From NCBI RefSeq assembly GCF_035593265.1, contig NZ_CP141614.1, forward strand, positions 310,001 through 374,000: a stretch of 64,000 nt of DNA, read 5' to 3'. Position 1 is the first letter of the stretch; every line of letters begins with the position of its first letter. Position numbers and translations under genes: made by a program. Below the pieces are notes generated by a model. It was not told where the DNA came from. It was given only the letters and a program-made list of their open reading frames with translations, and made no database searches. The DNA comes from Limnochorda sp. LNt (GTDB taxonomy: Bacteria > Bacillota > Limnochordia > Limnochordales > Geochordaceae). Shown here piece by piece: positions 8,155 to 15,462 of the stretch.

Positions 8155-9450
8155 TCAGGTCCCAGCACGCTCCACGGTGGCCGCCACGTCCTGGACCGGG
8201 CCGCCCAGGGGGGCGCCGGGCTTGTGCACCCGGACCTGGAGCCGGCGCAGGCGCGGCCCGTACCGGGCGACGATGGCGTCGGCGACCCGGTCGGCGAGGG
8301 TCTCGATGAGCTGGACGCTGGGGCCCTCCACCACCTCCTGCACGGCCCGGTACACCTCGGCGTAGTCGACCGTGGTCTCCAGACGGTCGTCGCGAGGGGC
8401 CGTCCGCAGCCAGAGCCGCACGTCGACGGCGAAGGGTTGCCGGGCGGCCCGCTCCGCCTCGTAGACGCCGTGGCGCGCCGAGAAGGTCATGCCCTGCACC
8501 TCGACGGTGTACGTCCGCTCCGGGGGCGATTGGCAGCGGCGCCACGGCCCCCGGCAGACCGCATCGGCCACGGCCGCCACCTTGCGCATCGCCGCCACGT
8601 CGTGCACCCGGACGATGTCGGCCCCCCCGGCCACGGCCAGCGCGACGGTGGCCGCGGTGCCCTCCAGGCGCTCGAGCGGGGGCACGTCACCCAGGGCCTT
8701 GCCGACGAAGCTCTTGCGGGACGTCCCCACCAGCAGCGGCGGCGCCGGTGCACCGGGCAGCGTCGCCAGGCGGTGCCACTCGCCCAGGCGTGCCAGCAGC
8801 TCATAGTTGTGCTCGGCCGTCTTGGCGAAGCCGAAGCCCGGGTCGACGACGATGCGATCGGGGTCGACTCCGGCCGCCAGGGCCGCGTACAGGCGCTCGA
8901 CCAGCTCCCGGGCGGAGTCGGCCACCACGTCCCGGTAGGTGGTCAGGCCCTGCATGGTGGCGGGGGTGCCGCGCATGTGCATGATGACCACCCCGACGCC
9001 CAGGCGGGCTACGGTGCGGGCCATGTCGGGATCGTAGGCGAGCCCGGAGACGTCGTTGACGAGCTGCGCCCCCGCCTCTACCGCAGCCTCGGCCACTCGG
9101 GCCTTGCGGGTGTCGATGGAGACGGGCACGTCGGTCTCCGCGGACACGGCTCGGATGACGGGGAGGACCCGGCGCAGCTCCTCGTCGACCGGCACCTCCT
9201 GCGAGCCGGGCCGGGTCGACTCGCCCCCGACGTCGATGAGGTCAGCGCCCTCCTGCACCATCTCCAGGGCCCGGCGGATGGCGGCGGAAGGCTCCAGGTA
9301 CGCCTCCCCATCGGAGAAGGAGTCGGGCGTGACGTTGAGGATGCCCATGACGTAGGTCCGCTCGCCCACCGCGTAGCGGCGGGTGCGCACCGGCAACAGG
9401 CGCGCGCCACCGCCTCCCGCTGGCGGTGCTACAATGGGTGAGACGGTCAT
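8155..9450 (-). CDS. folP-folB: Dihydropteroate synthase - dihydroneopterin aldolase fusion
   Basis: A 431-residue bifunctional folate enzyme. Residues about 20-300 are dihydropteroate synthase: MGILNVTPDSFSDG binds pterin and diphosphate, SIDTRKARVAEAA and NDVSGL follow, then VVDPGFGFAKT, the TSRKSFVGK loop with the pterin-contacting lysine, and RVHDV. Residues about 311-431 are dihydroneopterin aldolase, with HGVYEAER, the tyrosine in TTVDYAEVY and the lysine in VHKPGAP. Together they catalyse two non-adjacent steps, before and after FolK, whose gene is divergent. The ATG at 9450 has GAGGTGG six bases upstream. Shorter TTG or GTG starts near 9390 are possible. The domain order FolP then FolB is less common than FolB-FolK or FolK-FolP fusions. 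Confidence 0.88.
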   Translation of the reverse strand: MTVSPIVAPPAGGGGARLLPVRTRRYAVGERTYVMGILNVTPDSFSDGEAYLEPSAAIRRALEMVQEGADLIDVGGESTRPGSQEVPVDEELRRVLPVIRAVSAETDVPVSIDTRKARVAEAAVEAGAQLVNDVSGLAYDPDMARTVARLGVGVVIMHMRGTPATMQGLTTYRDVVADSARELVERLYAALAAGVDPDRIVVDPGFGFAKTAEHNYELLARLGEWHRLATLPGAPAPPLLVGTSRKSFVGKALGDVPPLERLEGTAATVALAVAGGADIVRVHDVAAMRKVAAVADAVCRGPWRRCQSPPERTYTVEVQGMTFSARHGVYEAERAARQPFAVDVRLWLRTAPRDDRLETTVDYAEVYRAVQEVVEGPSVQLIETLADRVADAIVARYGPRLRRLQVRVHKPGAPLGGPVQDVAATVERAGT

Positions 9451-9964
9451 GCCAACCACCTCGCCTGTCGTCGTCTACCTCAGCCTGGGCTCCAATCTCG
9501 GGGACCGGGCGGCCAACCTGCGCCGGGCCGTCGATGCGGTGGCCGCGCTATCCGACACCTCCGTCGAGCGGCTATCGGACGTCTACGAGACCCGGCCGTG
9601 GGGGCCCGTCTCCCAGCCGGACTTCCTCAACCTGGCGGCTGCCATCTCCACCACCCTCGGCCCCGAGCAGCTGCTGCGGGGCCTCCAGGCCATCGAGACG
9701 GCGCTGCGGCGGGTGCGCAGGGTGCGCTGGGGGCCCCGCACCATCGACATCGACATCCTGCTCTACGGCGAGACCCATCTGGCCTCTCCCGAGCTGACCC
9801 TGCCTCATCCCCGCATGCTGGAGCGGGCCTTCGTCCTGGTGCCCCTGGCCGAGATCGCGCCGGACCTGATGGTGGCCGGCCGCTCGGTCGCCGACCACCT
9901 GCGGTCGCTGGGCGACGTGAGCGGCCAGGTGCGCCGCCTCGGGCCGCTGCGGGGTCAGTCCTGA
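9449..9964 (+). CDS. folK: 2-amino-4-hydroxy-6-hydroxymethyldihydropteridine pyrophosphokinase
   Basis: A 171-residue HPPK that transfers pyrophosphate from ATP to 6-hydroxymethyl-dihydropterin, giving the substrate of dihydropteroate synthase. The diagnostic motifs are LSLGSNLGDR near the N-terminus, YETRPWGPVSQPDFLN, the metal-binding RWGPRTIDIDILLYG and LPHPRMLERAFVLVPLAEIAP. The ATG at 9449 follows GGTGAG at 9436-9441. A longer form from the ATG at 9434 is possible. A TACAAT (9430-9435) just upstream looks like a -10 box. The start codon overlaps the divergent folP-folB ATG in a shared CATG. The 3' end overlaps the convergent second folP by 10 bp. Confidence 0.9.
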   Translation: MPTTSPVVVYLSLGSNLGDRAANLRRAVDAVAALSDTSVERLSDVYETRPWGPVSQPDFLNLAAAISTTLGPEQLLRGLQAIETALRRVRRVRWGPRTIDIDILLYGETHLASPELTLPHPRMLERAFVLVPLAEIAPDLMVAGRSVADHLRSLGDVSGQVRRLGPLRGQS

Positions 9965-10893
9965 CGCGCCAGCTCCCGCAGGGAGCGCAACGGCCGCCGC
10001 TGCTCGCCGGTCACCGCGTCGAAGGCCCACGGCCACGGCGGGGTCCAGCCTCGCAGGATGGCATCCGCCACGCGGGCCGCGCGTACGTTGGCGCGCACGT
10101 CGTGCACCCGTACCACGTCCACCCCCAGCGCCACCAGGGCGGCGGTCGCGCCCAGGGTCCCCTCCAGGCGGTCCCCGATGGGGGCGTCGACGAGGTTGCC
10201 GATGACGCTGGTGCGCGAGTGGCCCACCAGGATCGGGTGGCCCAGGGCCTTGAGCCGCGGGAGCTCCCGCAGGAGGGCCAGGTTGTGCTCGGTCAGCTTG
10301 CCCACGCCGATGCCGGGGTCCACCATGATCCGGTCCGGCGCGACGCCCGCCTGTCGGGCCGTCTGGATCGACGCCTGCAGGTAGGCCGTCACCTCCGCCA
10401 CCACGTCGTCGTAGCGGGGCTGGCGTGCCGGCTGGCGGGCGCTGCCCTGCAAGTGCATGACGACGAGCCCCGCCCCGTGGCGCGCCACCACGCCTGCCAT
10501 CTCGGGGTCCTCGTGGAGGCCGCTGATGTCGTTGATGATGTGGGCACCGGCCTGCAAGACGGCCTCCGCCACCACGCTCTTGTACGTGTCGACCGAGATG
10601 GCCACCTCGAGGTGGCGAGCGATCCACTCGATGACGGGCAGCAGGCGCTCCAGCTCCGCGGCGGGGTCCAACTTCTCGGCCTCAAGACGGGCACTCTCAG
10701 CGCCGACGTCAATGATGTCGGCTCCTTCTTCGACCATCTCCTCGGCCCGGGCGACGGCCCGATCGAAGGCCAGGTAGCGGCCCCCGTCGGAAAAGGAGTC
10801 GCGCGTCACGTTGAGGACGCCCATGACGTAGGTGCGGCGTCCAAAGCAGAAGCGCTTCGGGCCGAACGTCACCGTGCGGGGGGCGTCTTGCAC
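9955..10893 (-). CDS. Second, divergent dihydropteroate synthase-like protein
   Basis: A 312-residue protein of the DHPS/pterin-binding TIM-barrel family. It keeps VMGVLNVTRDSFSDGG, VDTYKSVVAEAVLQAGAHIINDISG, MVDPGIGVGKLTEHN and RVHDVRANVRAARVADAI. It differs from the fusion paralogue at key places: NVTR replaces NVTP, and the loop normally read SRKS is SRTS, so the pterin-contacting lysine is missing. It may be a true second DHPS, a sulfonamide-insensitive variant, or a paralogue with another substrate, as with inactive FolP2 proteins in mycobacteria. The GTG start at 10893 has GGGGAGG about eight bases upstream. There is no FolB extension. About 20 C-terminal residues run past the barrel. 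Confidence 0.75.
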   Translation of the reverse strand: MQDAPRTVTFGPKRFCFGRRTYVMGVLNVTRDSFSDGGRYLAFDRAVARAEEMVEEGADIIDVGAESARLEAEKLDPAAELERLLPVIEWIARHLEVAISVDTYKSVVAEAVLQAGAHIINDISGLHEDPEMAGVVARHGAGLVVMHLQGSARQPARQPRYDDVVAEVTAYLQASIQTARQAGVAPDRIMVDPGIGVGKLTEHNLALLRELPRLKALGHPILVGHSRTSVIGNLVDAPIGDRLEGTLGATAALVALGVDVVRVHDVRANVRAARVADAILRGWTPPWPWAFDAVTGEQRRPLRSLRELARQD

Positions 10894-11033
10894 CAGCCGA
10901 CCCTCCCCGGCGCTGGGATGGGCCGCACCGGCCCCGGTCGTCGAGCCGGTCGGTGGGGCCTGCGCTTCGGCACGGAGTCGTTACTTCCTGCCAGGCCGCG
11001 AGCCCAAGGTGGCGCTGCCAGGAGGTTGAGGGA

Positions 11034-13121
11034 ATGGGCCGGCAGAGGGTGCAGCGGGTGTGGCGTCCCGTCGTCGTCTATCTCGTCGTCGCCTGGGCAT
11101 GGATCCTCGTCTCCGATCTCCTGCTGTACCGGGTGCTGCCCCCCGGCGCGTCGTGGCTGCCCGCCGCCAGTATCGCCAAGGGGCTCCTCTTCGTCCTGGT
11201 GACGGGGCTGTTGCTCTTCCGGGCCATTTCTGTCGAGTTGCGGGCGCTCGAGCGCACTTCTGACCAGGTGCGTCTGCTCAACGACGGCCTGCGCCTGCTC
11301 GCCTCGGTGCAGCGCCTCTTCGGTCGCAGCGACGAACCCCGACGCCTGGTGGACGACGCCTGTCGCCTGCTGGTGGACGGGCGCCACCTGGTAGCTGCCT
11401 GGATCGCCGCGCTCGACGAGTCGGGCACGGGGGTGCGGCTCTGGGGCCAGTGCGATTTCGGAGAGGGCGGGGGCGACGAGGCCCCGGGCTCCGGACATGC
11501 CGAGCGGCTCCTCTTCTCCCGCCCCGCCTCCATCGCCTTGCGCGAGGGGCGCGCCGCGACCGTGGCGCTCGACGAGTTGCCCCGTGACGACCCCCAGCGG
11601 GCCCTGGCGCGGGCAGGGGCCCGGCTGGCGGTGGCGTTGCCCATGAAGCACCACGGCAGGGTACTGGGCGTGATGGGTCTCTACGCGGCCGGCGCGTGGC
11701 ATCCCGATGGCCGATGGCTCTCGCTGCTCCAGGAGATCGCCGACGCGGTGGCCACGGGGCTCTACGTGGCCTCGCTGGAGCGGGCGCGCCAGGAGAGCGA
11801 GCGCCTGGTGCGGCTGCAACTGGTGCGGGCCGAGGCGATGCGGGACCGCGACCCCCTGACGGGCGTGTACAACCGCCAGCGCTTCGAGCGGTTCGTCGGC
11901 GACGAGGTGGAGAGCAGTCGGTCCGAGGGGCGACCGTTCGCGCTGGTGGTGCTGGACCTGGACCGCTTCACCGAGGTCAACGCCCGCTTCGGGCACAGCG
12001 CGGGCGACCAGGTGTTGCGGGTGGTGGCGTTGCGGCTCCAGCAGGCGGTACGGCTGGCCGAGCGGATCGGGCGCATCGGGGGCGACGCCTTCGCCGTGCT
12101 GCTGCCCGGCGTGGACGCCCAGCAGGCGCTCGCCACCGCCCGCGCCGTCCTGGACCGGGTCTGCGGCTCGCCGGTCGAGGTCGGCGGCGCCAGCGTACCC
12201 GTCAGGGCCACCGCGGGCGTGGCCGCCTTTCCCGATCACGGGCGCACCCGCATCGAGCTCCTCAACGCTCTCGACACCGCCCTCTTGTCGGCGCGTGAGC
12301 AGCACGTGCCGCTGGCCATGTTCGACCCGGCCTCCCACTCGTTGCGGCTCCAGGCCTACGGACGCGGGGAGGAGGTCCGACGGGCACTGCTGGATGGACG
12401 CATCGTGCCCGCCCTCCAACCGGTGGTCGACCTGCGCTCGGGCGCGATCTGGGGATACGAGGTCCTGGCACGCATCAAGGGGGACGGCCAGGTCATCGAG
12501 GCCAGCCGCTTCATCCGGGAGGCCGAGGCGTACGGGTTGATGGAGCAGCTGGAGTCGCAGATGCTGCAGCACGTGGCCGACCTGTGGGCCAGCGGCAGGC
12601 TGGGCGAGCGGCGGCTCTTCGTCAACGTGGCGCTGGATCTGCTGGGGGAGGCGAGCTATCGCCGGCTCTTGCTGGAGACGCTCGATCGGCATCCGGGCCT
12701 GGCGCGGCGGGTGGTGCTGGAGCTGACCGAGCGCCACTCGCTGCCGGAGGGGGAGGCCGTCACCCGGTTCGTCGAGTCGCTCAAGTCTCGAGGGGCCCAG
12801 CTGGCGCTGGACGACTTCGGAGCGGGTTACTCCTCGCTCGGCTATTTCCGACGGGTGCCCATCGACTACGTCAAGATCGACGGGAGCCTGGTGCGGGGCG
12901 TGGCACGCAGCGAGATGGACGAGCGGGTGGTCGCGGCCATGCGACGGGTGGCTCAGGAGCTGGGAGCCGAGACCGTCGCCGAGTGGATCGAGGACGAGCC
13001 GACCGCCGTCACCCTGCGAGAGCTGGGCATACGCTTCGGCCAGGGCTACTACCTGGGCCGCCCCTTCCTGGCCGAGGAGCTGCTGGCGTCGCCTGACCGG
13101 GGCGACGGGGTGGGGCGATAG
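11034..13121 (+). CDS. Membrane GAF - degenerate GGDEF - EAL c-di-GMP protein
   Basis: A 695-residue signalling protein. Two transmembrane helices lie at about residues 12-34 and 45-65, then a GAF-like sensor (about 80-260). The GGDEF domain opens with DPLTGVYNRQRF, but its signature is GGDAF (about residues 349-353), so cyclase activity is doubtful. The EAL domain (about 440-690) keeps EVLAR, LELTER, LDDFGAGYSSLGYF, KIDGS, AEWIEDE and GQGYYLGRP, the metal and catalytic residues expected of an active phosphodiesterase. The likely role is membrane-linked hydrolysis of c-di-GMP, with the degenerate GGDEF possibly binding GTP as a regulator. The ATG at 11034 has GGAGG eight bases upstream. It converges with an HD-GYP gene. 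Confidence 0.85.
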   Translation: MGRQRVQRVWRPVVVYLVVAWAWILVSDLLLYRVLPPGASWLPAASIAKGLLFVLVTGLLLFRAISVELRALERTSDQVRLLNDGLRLLASVQRLFGRSDEPRRLVDDACRLLVDGRHLVAAWIAALDESGTGVRLWGQCDFGEGGGDEAPGSGHAERLLFSRPASIALREGRAATVALDELPRDDPQRALARAGARLAVALPMKHHGRVLGVMGLYAAGAWHPDGRWLSLLQEIADAVATGLYVASLERARQESERLVRLQLVRAEAMRDRDPLTGVYNRQRFERFVGDEVESSRSEGRPFALVVLDLDRFTEVNARFGHSAGDQVLRVVALRLQQAVRLAERIGRIGGDAFAVLLPGVDAQQALATARAVLDRVCGSPVEVGGASVPVRATAGVAAFPDHGRTRIELLNALDTALLSAREQHVPLAMFDPASHSLRLQAYGRGEEVRRALLDGRIVPALQPVVDLRSGAIWGYEVLARIKGDGQVIEASRFIREAEAYGLMEQLESQMLQHVADLWASGRLGERRLFVNVALDLLGEASYRRLLLETLDRHPGLARRVVLELTERHSLPEGEAVTRFVESLKSRGAQLALDDFGAGYSSLGYFRRVPIDYVKIDGSLVRGVARSEMDERVVAAMRRVAQELGAETVAEWIEDEPTAVTLRELGIRFGQGYYLGRPFLAEELLASPDRGDGVGR

Positions 13122-13220
13122 TCACCCGATCGTCGCGCCCGCTATACACCGATCATCCACACTACACGTGGCCGGGGAAGATGGCGTCGTGGCGGCCTCC
13201 GAGGCCGTCGACCAACGACT

Positions 13221-13254
13221 CGTCCACAGGGTTTCCACAGCCTGTGTCCACAGG
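13221..13254. repeat. Three tandem TCCACAG elements (DnaA-box-like) in a convergent gap
   Basis: Between the stops of the EAL gene (13121) and the HD-GYP gene (13269), the heptamer TCCACAG occurs three times, at 13223, 13234 and 13247, at near-helical spacing. Two copies are one mismatch from TTGTCCACA, a form of DnaA box used by high-GC bacteria. The last copy also sits inside a short inverted repeat (GCCTGTG-TC-CACAGGC, 13240-13255). No replication gene is nearby and the region is not AT-rich, so it is not an origin. A DnaA-titrating site or a transcription-end structure are possible readings. Confidence 0.3.
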
Positions 13255-13268
13255 CGGTCCGCCGCGGC

Positions 13269-13982
13269 TCACGCTCGCGACCCGGGCGTCATCCGTCCCG
13301 GCGGCAGGATGCCCAGGGTGATGGGGGAGGCCCGACCGACCTCCTCGCGCAGCGCTTCCCAGCGGGCGACCGGGATGGCCAAGAAGGCCTCCACGATCTC
13401 GGGGTCGAAGGCGCGCCCTCCGGCCTGTGCGATGGTCTCCCGGGCCTTCTCGAAGCTCTCGGCGGGTCGGTAGGAGCGCTCCGACGTGATGGCGTCGAGC
13501 CAGTCGGCGATCGCGAACAGCCGGGCCGACAGCGGGATCTGGGGCCCCTGGAGGCCCCTGGGGTAGCCGGAGCCATCCCAGCGCTCGTGGTGGTAAAGGG
13601 GAATCTCGGCTGCGTCCCGTAGGAAGGCGACGCCTTGCAGGATCTGGTAGCCCAGCTCGGGGTGCAGGCGCATGATGCGCCATTCGTCCGCGTTGAGCGG
13701 GCCCGCCTTTCGCAGGATGCTCTCCGGCACCAGGATCTTGCCGACGTCATGGAGGATGGCGCCTCGACGCAGGTTGGCGAGCACGCCCGGGTCGTCGATG
13801 CCGACGGCCGTGGCCAACTCCAGGGTGTAGGCGGCGACGCGCTGGGAGTGGCCGGGACTCTCCTGGGCGCGCGTATCGAGCGCCGCGGCCAGGGCCCCCA
13901 ACGTGGCGTCGAAGGCCGTCTCGACCTGGCGCAGAGAGGCCAGCAGGTGAGAAGACGACGCATCCGGCCCCGCAGCTGCCAT
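13269..13982 (-). CDS. HD-GYP domain c-di-GMP phosphodiesterase-like protein
   Basis: About 237 residues from the ATG at 13982, essentially one HD-GYP domain. Visible residues are His45 (SPGHSQRVA), the HD pair His78-Asp79 in ILHDVGKIL, HPELGYQIL, the HHERWDGSGYPRGL signature carrying GYP (139-141), and SARLFAIADWLDAITSERSYRP. HD-GYP proteins hydrolyse c-di-GMP using a bi- or trinuclear metal site. No receiver or membrane segment is seen. The ATG has only a weak ribosome site. A very strong AAAGGAGG at 14048-14041 lies seven bases before an in-frame CTG at 14033, so translation may start at that CTG and give 254 residues. Confidence 0.83.
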   Translation of the reverse strand: MAAAGPDASSSHLLASLRQVETAFDATLGALAAALDTRAQESPGHSQRVAAYTLELATAVGIDDPGVLANLRRGAILHDVGKILVPESILRKAGPLNADEWRIMRLHPELGYQILQGVAFLRDAAEIPLYHHERWDGSGYPRGLQGPQIPLSARLFAIADWLDAITSERSYRPAESFEKARETIAQAGGRAFDPEIVEAFLAIPVARWEALREEVGRASPITLGILPPGRMTPGSRA

Positions 13983-14134
13983 CCGGCTCGATCCTGTCCC
14001 GGTGAGGCTCCGCCCATTCCGCTTATCGACCAGAGAAGGGCCTCCTTTCAGGACATTCGTCCCGAAGGGATGCCAGGCGGCCCGTCCAATACCCGGGGTC
14101 AAATCACCGGCTCGAGCCGGGGGGGTGGCGGCGG

Positions 14135-15403
14135 GTGCAGGAGTCCTTCTGGCAGCGTTATTGGCGCTTTCCCATCATCTGGAAGGTCCTGATCGGGTTC
14201 GTGGCGGGCGCCGTGACGGGACTCGTGGTAGGGCCGTCCATCGAGGTCGTGCAGCCGCTGGGCACGCTCTTCCTGCGGCTGCTGCAGATGCTGGTGATGC
14301 CGCTCGTCTTCTTCACCCTCATCGTGGGGGCCGCCTCCATCCGGCCGTCGCAGCTGGGCCGGGCGGGGGTCAAGATCCTGGTCTACTACCTGCTGACCTC
14401 GGCCGTGGCAGTGACGCTGGGCGTGTTGCTGGCGCTGGCGGTGAGCCCGGGCCAGGGCCTGTCGATGCCGGGCCAGGGGGGCGAGGCCCGCATGCCGCCG
14501 CCGATCAGTCAGGTGCTCCTGGGCATCGTCCCCACCAATCCGTTCGCGGCCCTGGCGCAGGGCGACGTGCTGGCCGTCATCTTCTTCGCCCTGGTGGTGG
14601 GCGTGGCGCTGGGCGCGCTGCGCCACTCGGGAGAGGCGGGGCGGGCGTCGCTGAGCGAGGGCCTCTTGGCCATCTTCCGCGGCATCAATGAAGTCATGTT
14701 CGTGCTGGTACGGGGCGTGCTGGAGTACGCCCCCATCGGCGTCTTCGCCCTCATCGCGGTGACGCTGGGGCGGACCGGTGTCGCGGCGCTGGTGCCCCTG
14801 GCCAAGCTGACGGGCGTGGTGTACGGCGGGGTCCTCCTTCAAATCCTCTTCTACTCGCTCTTGCTCGCCTTGCTGGGAGTCGGGCTCCGCCGGTTTTGGA
14901 GCGCCGCGCAGGAGCCCATGGCGATGGCCTTCGTCACCCGCTCCAGCAACGGCACGTTGCCCGTCACCATGCGGGCCGCCGGGCGGCTCGGCATTCGCGA
15001 GGCGCTGTACGGCTTCTCGTTGCCGCTGGGGGCCACCATCAACATGGACGGCACGGCGCTGTACATCGGGGCGTCGGTGGTCTTCGTGGCCAACGTGGCG
15101 GGTATCGATCTGACACCGGGCCAGCTGCTGGGCGTCATCGTCACGGGGGTGCTGGCCTCCATCGGCACCGCTGGCGTGCCGGGCGCGGGCCTCATCATGC
15201 TGTCGCTGGCCATCACCCAGGCGGGGTTGCCGATGGCGCCGGTGGGGCTGGTGGCCGGCATCGACGCCATCCTCGACATGGTGCGGACCATGTGCAACGT
15301 GACGGGCGACCTCGTCGGCACCCAGGTCGTGGCCCGCACCGAGCCCGACTTCGTGGAGGCGCCGACCCGGGCGCCGGCCGAGGGGGTCGGTGTGCCGAGC
15401 TGA
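14135..15403 (+). CDS. Dicarboxylate/amino acid:cation symporter (DAACS)
   Basis: A 422-residue membrane protein of the GltP/DctA family, importing glutamate, aspartate or C4-dicarboxylates with Na+ or H+. The two re-entrant hairpin signatures are present: TRSSNGTLPVTMRAAGRLGI (serine-rich HP1) and PLGATINMDGTALY (TM7 with NMDGT). PGAGLIMLSLAI (HP2) and MVRTMCNVTGDLVGT (TM8) follow. The GTG start at 14135 follows a G-rich ribosome site. It precedes the aldehyde dehydrogenase gene by 59 bp in the same direction, which suggests coupled uptake and oxidation of an organic acid or amino-acid carbon source. The substrate is not decidable from sequence. Confidence 0.87.
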   Translation: MQESFWQRYWRFPIIWKVLIGFVAGAVTGLVVGPSIEVVQPLGTLFLRLLQMLVMPLVFFTLIVGAASIRPSQLGRAGVKILVYYLLTSAVAVTLGVLLALAVSPGQGLSMPGQGGEARMPPPISQVLLGIVPTNPFAALAQGDVLAVIFFALVVGVALGALRHSGEAGRASLSEGLLAIFRGINEVMFVLVRGVLEYAPIGVFALIAVTLGRTGVAALVPLAKLTGVVYGGVLLQILFYSLLLALLGVGLRRFWSAAQEPMAMAFVTRSSNGTLPVTMRAAGRLGIREALYGFSLPLGATINMDGTALYIGASVVFVANVAGIDLTPGQLLGVIVTGVLASIGTAGVPGAGLIMLSLAITQAGLPMAPVGLVAGIDAILDMVRTMCNVTGDLVGTQVVARTEPDFVEAPTRAPAEGVGVPS

Positions 15404-15462
15404 CGGGCGCGGCCGCCCCGCGGCGAGACCGCCGCCCGAGCCTGGGCGAGGGGGGAGCGCCG

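Noticed and set aside
13200-13268. Replication origin suggested by DnaA-box-like repeats
   Set aside because: No AT-rich unwinding region and no dnaA, dnaN or other replication gene is nearby; the gap lies between convergent gene ends.
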